A stretch of DNA of 64,000 bases, from NCBI GenBank assembly GCA_045648175.1, contig JAZRNN010000030.1:1-64000 (forward strand). Direction: 5' to 3'. The notes beneath the pieces were generated by a model. It was not told the origin of the DNA and did no database searches. It worked only from the letters and a program-made list of their open reading frames with translations. The translations under genes were made by a program, and so were the position numbers. Below, piece after piece: positions 27,519 to 36,383 of this stretch. This DNA comes from SIG440 sp045648175 (GTDB lineage: Bacteria > Bacillota > Clostridia > Monoglobales > Monoglobaceae). The first letter of the stretch is position 1. Each line of letters begins with the position of its first letter.

Positions 27519-29579
27519 TTATTCCTTGCTTTCTGCAATTATTTTTTCAACCACATTGGGCGGTGCATCCTGATATCTTTCAAATTCAAATTCATAGCTG
27601 CCCTTTGCTTGTGTCATCGAGCGTAAATCAGATGAATATGAATGCATCATAGCCATAGGAACTTCACCTTCGATAAGGGTAATTCCGTCACCCTGAGGTG
27701 TCATACCCAGCATCTGACCACGGCGTTTGTTGATATCACCGATTATGTCGCCTGTATAGCTGTCAGGGACATAAACCTTCAAATGACCGATAGGTTCAAG
27801 AAGAACGGGACTCGCCTGCTCCATACCGGCTTTAAATGCCAGAGATGCGGCTGTTTTAAACGCCATTTCTGATGAATCAACGGGGTGATATGAGCCGTCA
27901 ACCAATGTTGCCTTAAGACCAACCATAGGATAACCTGCAAGAACACCCTGCTTCATACTTTCCTGAAGACCCTTTTCAACAGCGGGGAAGTAGTTTTTGG
28001 GGACAGAGCCGCCAAACACCTTTTCTTCAAACAATAAGCCATCATCATATGGTTCAAATTCAATCCATACGTGGCCGTACTGACCATGTCCGCCTGACTG
28101 CTTTTTGTGCTTTCCTTCAACCTTAACCGCCTTGCGGATAGCCTCACGGTAAGCAACTTTTGGCTCGGTTAATGTAACATCAACCCCAAACTTATTTTTC
28201 AGTTTATTAATGAGAATATCAATGTGCTGGTCACCCATACCCTTGATAATCATTTGACGGGTTTCAGTATTATTTTCAAGAGCAAAGGTCTTGTCTTCAT
28301 CCATCAGTTTGTTTAAACCCTGGCTGATTTTATCTTCATCACCCTTAGCCTTAGGAACAACCGCCATTGATGTGTTAGGCTTTGAGAATTCAATACCGTC
28401 AATCACTATACGGTCACTGATACTGCAAAGAGTATCACCTGTGTTTGTTTCTGACAGTTTTGTGACAGCTCCGATATCACCGGCATTCAGTTTTTCAACC
28501 TCAATCTGCTTTTTACCCACAACCGCAAAAATCTTACCGACTCTTTCGTTTGTACCTGAAACAGAATTATATACAGTTGTATCAGGAGTCATAATACCCG
28601 AATACACTTTAAAATATGACAGCTTACCAACATATGGGTCAGCTACTGTTTTAAACACAAGTGCTGCCAACGGATCATTAACATCAACCTTACGTCTTGC
28701 TTCACTGCCATCTTCTTTGTGTGCAATAAAGAAATCACCAGATGAATCGGGAGATGGGAAGTAAGCAACAATTGCATTCATAAGTGACGCAATTCCCAGC
28801 TTGTTAAACGCACTTCCGCAAAGAACAGGAACAATATCACCTGCCGCAACACCGGCACGCAAAGCCTCATATGTTTCAGCAAGAGTAAAGCTCTCGCCTG
28901 CAAAGTATCTGTCCATCAATTCTTCAGAGCTTTCAGCAACAGCCTCATTAATCATTTCACGAACAGGAGCAATATCTTCCTCCATACCTTCGGGGATTGG
29001 GGCTGTAACTGTCATATCGCCCATATATCTTCTTGCTTCACCTTCAACGACATTAACAAAGCCTGTAATCTTTTCGCCTTCACGGATAGGAACCTGAAGG
29101 GGAGCAATTTTCTTTCCGTATTTTTCTCGGAGCTGTTCAAGAACGCCGTAGTAATTAACACGTTCATCATCAACCTTATTGATAAATATCATTTTGGGAA
29201 TTCCTGCATCCTCGGCATACTTCCACGCCTTTTCTGCACCGACAGTAAGACCTGACTTACCGCTGAGAACAATTATCGCCGCATCCGCAACCTTAATACT
29301 CTGCTGAACTTCGCCAACAAAGTCAAAGAATCCGGGGGTATCTATAATATTAAACTTTGTACCATTCCAGTCACAGGTAGCAACTGATGCACTAATCGAG
29401 AATTTACGCTTGATTTCCTCGGGATCAAAGTCCATAACGGTGTTACCGTCCTGAGTCTTTCCCATTCTCTCGATAGAACCTGCTGTATTCAGAATAGCTT
29501 CTGCCAGCGATGTCTTTCCTGAGTTACCGTGTCCTAAAAGACAAAAGTTTTTGATTTTTGATGTTTCATACAATTTCAA
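27519..29579 (-). CDS. Elongation factor G-like GTPase (EF-G-2 type)
   Basis: 686 residues. A TTG start at 29579 is chosen because AGGAGGG lies 7 nt upstream and no ATG is available before the P-loop. The P-loop is GHGNSGKTS rather than the AHIDAGKTT of canonical EF-G. G3 DTPGF and G4 NKVD are intact, and domains II to V follow, including YREAIRKAV and the C-terminal GDINKRRGQMLGM. This variant P-loop marks the EF-G-like paralogues common in Clostridia and Actinobacteria, whose role is not settled (recycling or stress translation). It is monocistronic behind a good promoter. Confidence 0.9.
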   Translation of the reverse strand: MKLYETSKIKNFCLLGHGNSGKTSLAEAILNTAGSIERMGKTQDGNTVMDFDPEEIKRKFSISASVATCDWNGTKFNIIDTPGFFDFVGEVQQSIKVADAAIIVLSGKSGLTVGAEKAWKYAEDAGIPKMIFINKVDDERVNYYGVLEQLREKYGKKIAPLQVPIREGEKITGFVNVVEGEARRYMGDMTVTAPIPEGMEEDIAPVREMINEAVAESSEELMDRYFAGESFTLAETYEALRAGVAAGDIVPVLCGSAFNKLGIASLMNAIVAYFPSPDSSGDFFIAHKEDGSEARRKVDVNDPLAALVFKTVADPYVGKLSYFKVYSGIMTPDTTVYNSVSGTNERVGKIFAVVGKKQIEVEKLNAGDIGAVTKLSETNTGDTLCSISDRIVIDGIEFSKPNTSMAVVPKAKGDEDKISQGLNKLMDEDKTFALENNTETRQMIIKGMGDQHIDILINKLKNKFGVDVTLTEPKVAYREAIRKAVKVEGKHKKQSGGHGQYGHVWIEFEPYDDGLLFEEKVFGGSVPKNYFPAVEKGLQESMKQGVLAGYPMVGLKATLVDGSYHPVDSSEMAFKTAASLAFKAGMEQASPVLLEPIGHLKVYVPDSYTGDIIGDINKRRGQMLGMTPQGDGITLIEGEVPMAMMHSYSSDLRSMTQAKGSYEFEFERYQDAPPNVVEKIIAESKE

Positions 29580-29647
29580 TTTTCAACCCTCCTGAATGTA
29601 GTAATTTATGTAACAAATCAGCTTTGCTGACTATTGTTAATAAAAAT

Positions 29648-29676
29648 ATTATACAACGTTTTTTCAAACTTTTCAA
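29648..29676 (-). promoter_or_regulatory. Sigma-A-type promoter of the EF-G-like gene
   Basis: On the minus strand TTGAAA (29671-29676), a 17-nt spacer and TATAAT (29648-29653) precede the gene with an untranslated leader of about 60 nt. Nothing else is evident in this 150-nt gap. Confidence 0.8.
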
Positions 29677-29727
29677 CCAAAAACCACACAATATTTCACT
29701 TGCAAATTATGCAGTTTGCACAATTAT

Positions 29728-30540
29728 TTAAAGCTTTGCATTGAATGAGCATATCTTAGCGCCTTTTAAACATCCCAAATCATATATTCCGTCAAATTTA
29801 TATATCCCGAATCTTTCTGCACCATCCACAGTAAACGTTTCAAGGCCATGCCATTTTTCATTCTCTTTTCGTGAAAAAAACACCTTATTTTCATTATACC
29901 AGCACAGTGTTTCCACATCCCCGCCTTTCACATAAAGAGGACATTCGGCACACCTGCTGTGGCGACGTGTAAGGCTCTTTTTATCCAAAAAATCCGATGT
30001 GCTTATCAAATCCAGTCTGTCACCATCTTTGATACACAAATACTCATTTGTTGCAAATATATGGCTTATATTTCCTCCGTCACATATTTCCACCCCATCA
30101 TTTGTGCATAAAGCTTCTTTTTTATTTATGTAATACACCTTTTTTTCGAACACAAAGGGCATTGCAACACATGAAATTTCATCTATTAAAGTCGACTCAG
30201 ACATACCATCTGCGATACATACTTTGTATAATCCTAAGCTATTTATATAATAAATCAAGGTTTTGCCTTGTTCACAATATATAAATATATTTTCAGGCTT
30301 TACGCCCTTTGCCGCAATTCCTCTCCCCCAATGACCCTTATTGTTTATCATATACAGCAAATTTCCCTCTTTATCACTTGCTGCAATATGTATACATCCA
30401 TCAATCAAAGTTGCATCAAAATCATAGCACCAGGATAACAGCTGCTCTGAGAAATTTTCAAAACGACATATTAATTCATTTTGTTCGGCTATAAAAAAAT
30501 ACTTTTCACCACAGATAATATTCTTACAGATTTTTGCCAT
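29728..30540 (-). CDS. Protein of unknown function, possible beta-propeller-like
   Basis: 270 residues from the ATG at 30540 with GGAGGTGTAAAACA upstream; not recognised. There is no signal peptide or membrane segment. Short alternating strands recur with the pattern hydrophobic-Tyr-Ile/Met-Asn, for example LLYMINNKG, LIYYINSLG and KVYYINKKE, roughly 40-60 residues apart, as in sugar- or YncE-like propellers. A Cys pair (RCAECP) lies near residue 209. It is divergent from a cysteine-rich gene with a mother-cell promoter, so a link to sporulation is possible but not shown. Confidence 0.6.
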   Translation of the reverse strand: MAKICKNIICGEKYFFIAEQNELICRFENFSEQLLSWCYDFDATLIDGCIHIAASDKEGNLLYMINNKGHWGRGIAAKGVKPENIFIYCEQGKTLIYYINSLGLYKVCIADGMSESTLIDEISCVAMPFVFEKKVYYINKKEALCTNDGVEICDGGNISHIFATNEYLCIKDGDRLDLISTSDFLDKKSLTRRHSRCAECPLYVKGGDVETLCWYNENKVFFSRKENEKWHGLETFTVDGAERFGIYKFDGIYDLGCLKGAKICSFNAKL

Positions 30541-30570
30541 TGTTTTACACCTCCGCATATATGTATATGA

Positions 30571-30597
30571 ACGTTTTTTGCAATCTAGCATACAATA
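30571..30597 (+). promoter_or_regulatory. Sigma-K-type (mother-cell) promoter
   Basis: AC at 30571-30572, exactly 16 nt, then CATACAATA at 30589-30597. This matches the Bacillus sigma-K pattern AC-N16/17-CATANNNTA at every defined position. The -10 also matches sigma-E. It lies 43 nt before the start codon of the cysteine-rich protein, with a good ribosome-binding site between. No sigma-A promoter is evident for that gene. Confidence 0.6.
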
Positions 30598-30640
30598 CAT
30601 CAGGTCACAAAATTCTTTTTACAAATCAGGAGGTATTTAT

Positions 30641-31525
30641 ATGAGCGATAATTTTGAAGCATACAATGAAACCGCCGCTGTACAGGCAGATTGCTGTCTG
30701 GAGCAGGAAAACCGTACCGAACGCAGATGTGAGGATTTTGGAAACGGAGTTTGCATAAACACAAATCAGATATATGACTCTTGCAAGGACAGAGATTGCA
30801 TTCGTGACCAGCGAGTTTATTTCACCAATTCAGGTCAGGAAATAATCGAGCGTGCAATCAATGCAAAACTCAAGAGTGCGGAAGTTATCTGGGTTTATAC
30901 AACAGTCGAGCCTGTTCCTTTTAACCGCGGATATTTTGCTGTGGATATGAAATTCTTTATCCGCGTGACTATTGAGGCTTTTCACGGTGTTTCTTGTCCT
31001 ACCGAAGTTGAAGGCTTGGTTACCTATGATAAAAAGGTTATACTTTATGGTTCAGAAGGCAATGTAAAAATTTTTGAATCCGCTTTGTCCCAGGATTGTA
31101 ATGATGTATCAAAAATATGGCAGCGAAACAATCTGCCAAAAGCAGTTGTTGAGGTAGTTGACCCCATTGCGCTTTCTGCAAAACTGATAACACGCAACGA
31201 CTGCTGTGAATGTGAATGTAACGACCATTATCTTGCTATCCCCGAAAACATCTGTAAATGCTTTGATGACGAACTTTACACAGGTGATGACGGCAAGATA
31301 GTTTTGGTATCGCTTGGACTTTTCAGCATTGTCCGTCTTGAACGAGCAACCCAGCTTCACGTTGATGCAATTGATTTTTGCATACCCTGTAAGGAATGTC
31401 CTACAGCGACAGAAAACAACCCATGCGAGCTGTTTAATACAATCCGCTTCCCCTTTGACGAATTCTTCCCGCCTAAAAAAGCTGTCGAGGAATGTGACTG
31501 CGGATGCGGTTGTAACTGCGACTGA
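30641..31525 (+). CDS. Cysteine-rich protein, candidate spore-coat component
   Basis: 294 residues from the ATG at 30641, preceded by AGGAGGTATTTAT. It holds 23 cysteines, many paired (CC, CECEC, CKC) and ending in ECDCGCGCNCD. There is no signal peptide or membrane segment, so the cysteines are cytoplasmic when made. The middle (about 60-190) is a beta-rich segment without cysteines, for example YFAVDMKFFIRVTIEAF. The protein family is not one I can name. The sigma-K-like promoter and cysteine-rich tail, reminiscent of cross-linked coat proteins, suggest a role in the spore coat; this is inference. The gene ends at a strong terminator. Confidence 0.65.
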   Translation: MSDNFEAYNETAAVQADCCLEQENRTERRCEDFGNGVCINTNQIYDSCKDRDCIRDQRVYFTNSGQEIIERAINAKLKSAEVIWVYTTVEPVPFNRGYFAVDMKFFIRVTIEAFHGVSCPTEVEGLVTYDKKVILYGSEGNVKIFESALSQDCNDVSKIWQRNNLPKAVVEVVDPIALSAKLITRNDCCECECNDHYLAIPENICKCFDDELYTGDDGKIVLVSLGLFSIVRLERATQLHVDAIDFCIPCKECPTATENNPCELFNTIRFPFDEFFPPKKAVEECDCGCGCNCD

Positions 31526-31532
31526 TATGACA

Positions 31533-31567
31533 AAAGCACCTCAACGGTTAATCCGTTGAGGTGCTTT
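31533..31567. terminator. Strong bidirectional terminator
   Basis: A perfect 15-bp stem, AAAGCACCTCAACGG and CCGTTGAGGTGCTTT, around TTAAT. It ends the plus-strand cysteine-rich gene and also lies just past the convergent rubredoxin gene. Confidence 0.9.
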
Positions 31568-31596
31568 ATTAAGGGCAAGTTTACCATGCCCTCGGC

Positions 31597-31752
31597 TTAC
31601 GCTTCTGAGAACTCTTCCTTACCTACTCCGCAAAGTGGACATTCAAAATCTTCGGGAAGGTCCTCAAACTTTGTTCCGGGTTCTATTCCTGCATCGGGAG
31701 CACCGATTTCCTCGTCATATTCCCATCCGCATACATCGCATACATATTTCAT
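31597..31752 (-). CDS. Rubredoxin
   Basis: 51 residues. The two iron-binding knuckles are KYVCDVCGWEY at the N-terminus and FECPLCGVGK near residue 37, giving the Cys4 iron site. AGGAGGAATAAAAA precedes the ATG. It lies 20 nt after the flavodiiron protein gene in the same direction. Rubredoxin is the usual electron donor to FprA, so the pair forms an oxygen or nitric oxide reduction module in the cytoplasm of an anaerobe. Confidence 0.95.
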   Translation of the reverse strand: MKYVCDVCGWEYDEEIGAPDAGIEPGTKFEDLPEDFECPLCGVGKEEFSEA

Positions 31753-31772
31753 TTTTTATTCCTCCTTAATAT

Positions 31773-32933
31773 TTATTTAACCAGCTCGTCAGCAAGTGCG
31801 TCAAGCCGAGTTTTATTTTCTTCATTCATTGCAGACATAATCTTAACGCTATTTTCACAATAAGTAAGATTTTTGCTCTTTTCAAGCATCGTCCTCATCA
31901 CCTTCGCTGCCGCAGGTGCCCAAGTGCCATTTTCAATAATGCCCACTGTTTTATTATGGAAGTTACGCTCGGTAAGGTGATTGATAAATTCACGCATAAA
32001 CGGAAAGATATCATTATTATATGTCGTTGTTGCAAGAACTATTTTACCATAACGGAATGCATCCTCCACTGCCTCTGCCATATCGCATCTTGCAAGGTCA
32101 TTTATAACAACCTTGGGGCAACCCTTTGCTTTAAGACTTTCGGCAAGGTACTCAACTGCGGATTTTGTGTTTCCGTAAACTGAGGTGTATGCAATCACAA
32201 CCCCATCGGATTCGGTGCCGTAGCTTGACCAGATGTTGTAAAGGTCAAGATAATAACCTAAGTTTTCGTTGAGCACAGGTCCGTGCAGAGGACAGATAGT
32301 TTTGATATCAAGACCTGCCGCCTTTTTAAGAAGAGCCTGCACCTGAGCACCGTATTTACCAACAATACCGATATAATATCTTCGTGCCTCACATGCCCAG
32401 TCTTCATCTACATCCAATGCACCAAATTTACCAAAACCGTCAGCTGAGAATAAAACCTTGTCTGTGCTGTCATAGGTAACAATAACTTCGGGCCAATGTA
32501 CCATAGGAGCTGTAACAAAGGTCAGGTTATGTTTGCCAAGGCTAAGTGTATCGCCCTCGCCTACAACAATCTGTTTTTCAGCAAAATCTGTACCGAAGAA
32601 CTGTTTCATCATTACAAAGGCTTTTGCAGATGCCACAATTTTTGCATTAGGATATGTGTTCGCAAAATTCATGATGTTTGCCGAATGGTCAGGCTCCATG
32701 TGCTGAACAATAAGATAATCGGGTGTTCTGCCGTTAAGGGCGATTTTCAGGTTGCGAAGCCAGTCGTCTGTGAAATTTGCATCCACCGTATCCATAACTG
32801 CAATCTTTTCATCAATAATCGCATAGGAATTATATGACATACCGTTGGGAACAAAATACTGACCCTCAAACAAATCTATTTTATGGTCGTTGACACCTAT
32901 ATATTTTATGTCATCTGTAATGTACATAGTCAT
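31773..32933 (-). CDS. FprA-type flavodiiron protein
   Basis: 386 residues; a second ATG six bases in (32927) is also possible. The N-terminal beta-lactamase-like domain carries the diiron motif HMEPDHSANI near residue 78, with later histidines and WPE. The C-terminal flavodoxin domain (about 250-386) shows YTSVYGNTKSAVEYLA for FMN binding. The enzyme reduces oxygen to water or nitric oxide to nitrous oxide with electrons from rubredoxin, whose gene follows. Confidence 0.95.
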   Translation of the reverse strand: MTMYITDDIKYIGVNDHKIDLFEGQYFVPNGMSYNSYAIIDEKIAVMDTVDANFTDDWLRNLKIALNGRTPDYLIVQHMEPDHSANIMNFANTYPNAKIVASAKAFVMMKQFFGTDFAEKQIVVGEGDTLSLGKHNLTFVTAPMVHWPEVIVTYDSTDKVLFSADGFGKFGALDVDEDWACEARRYYIGIVGKYGAQVQALLKKAAGLDIKTICPLHGPVLNENLGYYLDLYNIWSSYGTESDGVVIAYTSVYGNTKSAVEYLAESLKAKGCPKVVINDLARCDMAEAVEDAFRYGKIVLATTTYNNDIFPFMREFINHLTERNFHNKTVGIIENGTWAPAAAKVMRTMLEKSKNLTYCENSVKIMSAMNEENKTRLDALADELVK

Positions 32934-33017
32934 TCTGCCTCTTTTCTTTAAAAATCATACCTTTGTATTTTAACATATATTGATAAATTTTTCAACTGTA
33001 AAATTATTTTTGTAAAC

Positions 33018-33049
33018 ATAAAGACGTGTTCTATTGAACACGTCTTTAT
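33018..33049 (-). terminator. Terminator of ileS
   Basis: A 14-bp perfect stem, ATAAAGACGTGTTC and GAACACGTCTTTAT, around TATT lies 4 nt past the ileS stop codon, followed by a T-containing tail on the minus strand. Confidence 0.8.
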
Positions 33050-33053
33050 ACTT

Positions 33054-36000
33054 TTATGCCTTTACAATATGAATCTTAACCTTTTCACCGTTGATGTTCC
33101 AGTCTTTGCCGTCGTTTTCTGCGTTGTCGATAGAAACAGCTAAGGTCTGTGCTGAGATTTCGTCAAGGTTCTTTGCAATGATTTCATCAATCTTTGCACT
33201 GCCGCAGCATGAAACCTTGATATTGTCCTGAACTTCAAATCCGCCATCCTTACGCATTGTCTGGATTTTGCTTATGATTTCACGGACAAAGCCTTCTTCA
33301 ATAAGTTCATCGGTAAGATTTGTATCAAGAACAACTGTATATGTTGCGTCACTGTCTGATACAAAGCCGTCCTTCTGAAGAGTTTCAATCAGAACATCTT
33401 CCATACCGAATTCAACATCTGTGCCTTCAACTGTGAGCTTAATATTTTCGCCCGCGTTGAGTGTTGCCATAACAGCCGCTCCGTCCATCGCATTAACCTG
33501 TTCAAATATAGCCTTTACAATTTTGCCATACTTGGGACCCATGGTTTTGAGCTGTGGTTTGAAGTTATAACTGATAAATGAACTTGCATTATCGGTAATC
33601 TCGATTTCCTTAACGTTAAGCTCGTCAAGAATGATGTTTTTGTATACATCATCAATGTCGCCCTTTGTCTGTACATAAATCTTTGCAATGGGCTGACGGT
33701 TCTTGGTGTTTGCCGCATTACGGCAAGCACGGCCAAGGATAACAATCTTTCTTGCAGCATCCATTTCTTCTTCTATATCCTTGAAGTCAAACTCTGCATT
33801 TGCCACAGGGAAGTCACACATATGGATACTTTCGGAAGCGTTTTTGTCAACATTGAGAACAAGATTGCGATAAATCATTTCTGTCATGAACGGAATGAAA
33901 GGTGCACATACCTTTGAGAACTCAACAAGAACTGTATAGAGTGTCATATATGCACAAATCTTATCATCAGTAAGCTCGCTAGCCCAGAAACGTTCACGGC
34001 TTCTGCGTACATACCAGTTTGAAAGCTCGTCAGTGAATTCCTGAATTAATCTTGTTGCCTCGGTAATTTTGTAGTTTTCAAGGTATTCATCAACCGTGCT
34101 GATTACGGTGTTGAGCTTTGATAAAATCCACTTGTCAAGTAAAGTCAGCTTTGACTTATCAAGAGTATACTTGGTTGGGTCAAAGTTATCAATATCTGCA
34201 TAGAGCACATAGAATGCATAAGTGTTCCAGAGTGTACCCATAAACTTTCTCTGTGACTCGGAAACTGCTTCGTCGTGGAAGCGGTTGGGAAGCCATGGCG
34301 CACTGTTTGAATAGAAGTACCATCTTACCGCATCAGAGCCCTGTTTATTGAGAACATCCCATGGGTTAACAACGTTGCCTATATGCTTTGACATCTTGCG
34401 GCCATCCTTATCCTGAACGTGACCAAGAACAACTACATTCTTATAAGGTACCTTGTCAAAGAGAAGCGTTGAAATCGCAATAAGTGTATAGAACCAACCT
34501 CTTGTCTGGTCGATAGCCTCGCTGATGAAGTCAGCAGGGAAGTTCTGGTCAAAAAGCTCCTTATTTTCAAAAGGATAATGCCACTGTGCAAAGGGCATTG
34601 AGCCTGAGTCAAACCAACAGTCAATAACATCAAGAACTCTCTTCATTTCACCTCCGCACTTTTCGCACTTTAAGTGAACATTGTCAACATATGGTTTGTG
34701 AAGTTCTATATCGTCAGGAACATTTATACCTTTCGCCTTCAGTTCTTCAATAGAGCCGATACATTCGTGATGACCGCATTCGCAAGTCCAGATAGGAAGG
34801 GGTGTTCCCCAGTATCTTGAACGTGAGAGACCCCAGTCAATTACATTTTCAAGGAAGTTTCCAAATCTGCCGTGCTTGATGTTATCGGGCATCCAGTTAA
34901 CTGTTTCGTTGTTTGCAAGAAGCTTGTCACGAACAGCCGACATCTTAATGAACCACGTGTCACAAGCATAGTAAAGAAGCGGTGTATCACATCTCCAGCA
35001 GAATGGATAGCTGTGTTCAAAATTAATAACCTCAAAAAGCTGATTTCTTTCCTTAAGGTCACGGATAACAAGCTTGTCAACATCTTTTACAAACATACCC
35101 TTCCAGGGTTCAACCGCATCCACAAATTTACCCTGAGTATTTACAAGGTTAACAAAGGGAAGGTCGTTTTCCTTGCCCACACGTGAGTCGTCCTCACCAA
35201 AGGCAGGAGCAATGTGAACAATACCTGTACCATCGCTCATTGTAACATAGTTGTCAGCAACAATAAAGTGACCCTTTTTGTCAAGTGTTGCAAAGTTATA
35301 AAGAGGCTCGTACTCAAGTCCGCAAAGGTCTGTGCCCACATATTTTTCAAGAATTTCGTACTCATCCTTGATAACGCTGTCAACCAGAGCTTCTGCAAGG
35401 ATAAATGTTTCATCCCCTATCTTAACCTTAACATAAGTTTCGTGGGGGTTAACGCATAACGCTACGTTTGAAGGAAGTGTCCAGGGTGTTGTTGTCCACG
35501 CAAGGATATATTCATCTGTTTTGTCCTTCACAATGAATTTAGCAATAAGAGAATTTTCCTTTACGTCCTTATAGCCCTGTGCAACCTCATGGCTTGACAG
35601 AGAAGTTCCACAACGGGGGCAGTAAGGCATAATCTTGTGACCCTTGTAGAGAAGACCCTTGTCCCAGATGGTTTTAAGCGCCCACCATACAGACTCGATA
35701 TAATCGTTATGATAAGTAACATAAGGATTATCCATATCGGCCCAGAAGCCGACACGGTCACTCATTTCCTCCCACTCGCTCTGGTAGGTGAAAACGCTGT
35801 CCTTACACTTTTTAACAAAATCTTCAATACCATAGTTTTCAATCTGTGGCTTACCGCTGATACCGAGCTGTTTTTCAACCTCAAGTTCAACAGGCAGACC
35901 GTGTGTATCCCAACCTGCTTTTCTGAGAACCTTGTATCCCTTCATTGTGCGGTAACGGGGAATCAAGTCCTTGATAACACGGGTCAGAACATGACCGATG

Positions 36001-36164
36001 TGTGGCTTGCCGTTTGCAGTAGGGGGGCCGTCGAAGAAAGTATAAACTTCGCCGCCTTCACGATTGGCAATACTCTTTTTGAATATGTCATTATCCTTCC
36101 AGAAAGAGACAATCTCTTTTTCTCTTTCGACAAAGGATAAATCCGTTGAGACTTTATCGTACAT
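33054..36164 (-). CDS. ileS: Isoleucyl-tRNA synthetase, long (type 2-like) form
   Basis: 1036 residues. Class I signatures are GKPHIGHVLTR near residue 52 and KMSKHIG near 600. The region KAGWDTHGLPVELEVEK and the zinc-type CPRCGTSLSSHE belong to the longer, eukaryote-like IleS2 group rather than the roughly 930-residue IleS1. An editing domain lies between about 200 and 400. It charges tRNA-Ile. The AGGAGG site is at the ATG. No T-box is visible in the 200 nt upstream. Confidence 0.96.
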   Translation of the reverse strand: MYDKVSTDLSFVEREKEIVSFWKDNDIFKKSIANREGGEVYTFFDGPPTANGKPHIGHVLTRVIKDLIPRYRTMKGYKVLRKAGWDTHGLPVELEVEKQLGISGKPQIENYGIEDFVKKCKDSVFTYQSEWEEMSDRVGFWADMDNPYVTYHNDYIESVWWALKTIWDKGLLYKGHKIMPYCPRCGTSLSSHEVAQGYKDVKENSLIAKFIVKDKTDEYILAWTTTPWTLPSNVALCVNPHETYVKVKIGDETFILAEALVDSVIKDEYEILEKYVGTDLCGLEYEPLYNFATLDKKGHFIVADNYVTMSDGTGIVHIAPAFGEDDSRVGKENDLPFVNLVNTQGKFVDAVEPWKGMFVKDVDKLVIRDLKERNQLFEVINFEHSYPFCWRCDTPLLYYACDTWFIKMSAVRDKLLANNETVNWMPDNIKHGRFGNFLENVIDWGLSRSRYWGTPLPIWTCECGHHECIGSIEELKAKGINVPDDIELHKPYVDNVHLKCEKCGGEMKRVLDVIDCWFDSGSMPFAQWHYPFENKELFDQNFPADFISEAIDQTRGWFYTLIAISTLLFDKVPYKNVVVLGHVQDKDGRKMSKHIGNVVNPWDVLNKQGSDAVRWYFYSNSAPWLPNRFHDEAVSESQRKFMGTLWNTYAFYVLYADIDNFDPTKYTLDKSKLTLLDKWILSKLNTVISTVDEYLENYKITEATRLIQEFTDELSNWYVRRSRERFWASELTDDKICAYMTLYTVLVEFSKVCAPFIPFMTEMIYRNLVLNVDKNASESIHMCDFPVANAEFDFKDIEEEMDAARKIVILGRACRNAANTKNRQPIAKIYVQTKGDIDDVYKNIILDELNVKEIEITDNASSFISYNFKPQLKTMGPKYGKIVKAIFEQVNAMDGAAVMATLNAGENIKLTVEGTDVEFGMEDVLIETLQKDGFVSDSDATYTVVLDTNLTDELIEEGFVREIISKIQTMRKDGGFEVQDNIKVSCCGSAKIDEIIAKNLDEISAQTLAVSIDNAENDGKDWNINGEKVKIHIVKA

Positions 36165-36304
36165 TGTAATACCTCCTGTGTATAAACAATTGATTACATA
36201 TTTTAACTTATATATTTTACAGTAAAATTCCCATTTTGTAAAGAGATTTGCTAAAATTCCTTCAAAAAATGGTAACTTTTTTTAATTTATTAATAAAAAA
36301 GACA

Positions 36305-36333
36305 TTGAAATCAAAAGTTTTATGTGGTATACT
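36305..36333 (+). promoter_or_regulatory. Sigma-A-type promoter of the Clp ATPase gene
   Basis: TTGAAA (36305-36310), a 17-nt spacer and TATACT (36328-36333), about 45 nt before the GGAGG site. No clear CIRCE element or CtsR heptad repeat is visible around it. Confidence 0.8.
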
Positions 36334-36383
36334 ATTCATCGACTATTGAATAATGGGTACATTTGTGCCTTGGAGGTATAACA

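Noticed and set aside
35637..36140. 167-codon plus-strand frame opposite the ileS start
   Set aside because: The ileS frame is unambiguous and this antisense frame has no promoter, ribosome-binding site or family features.
36165..36304. T-box leader for ileS
   Set aside because: Fewer than 200 nt lie upstream, with no T-box core, specifier-loop-like structure or terminator before the start codon.
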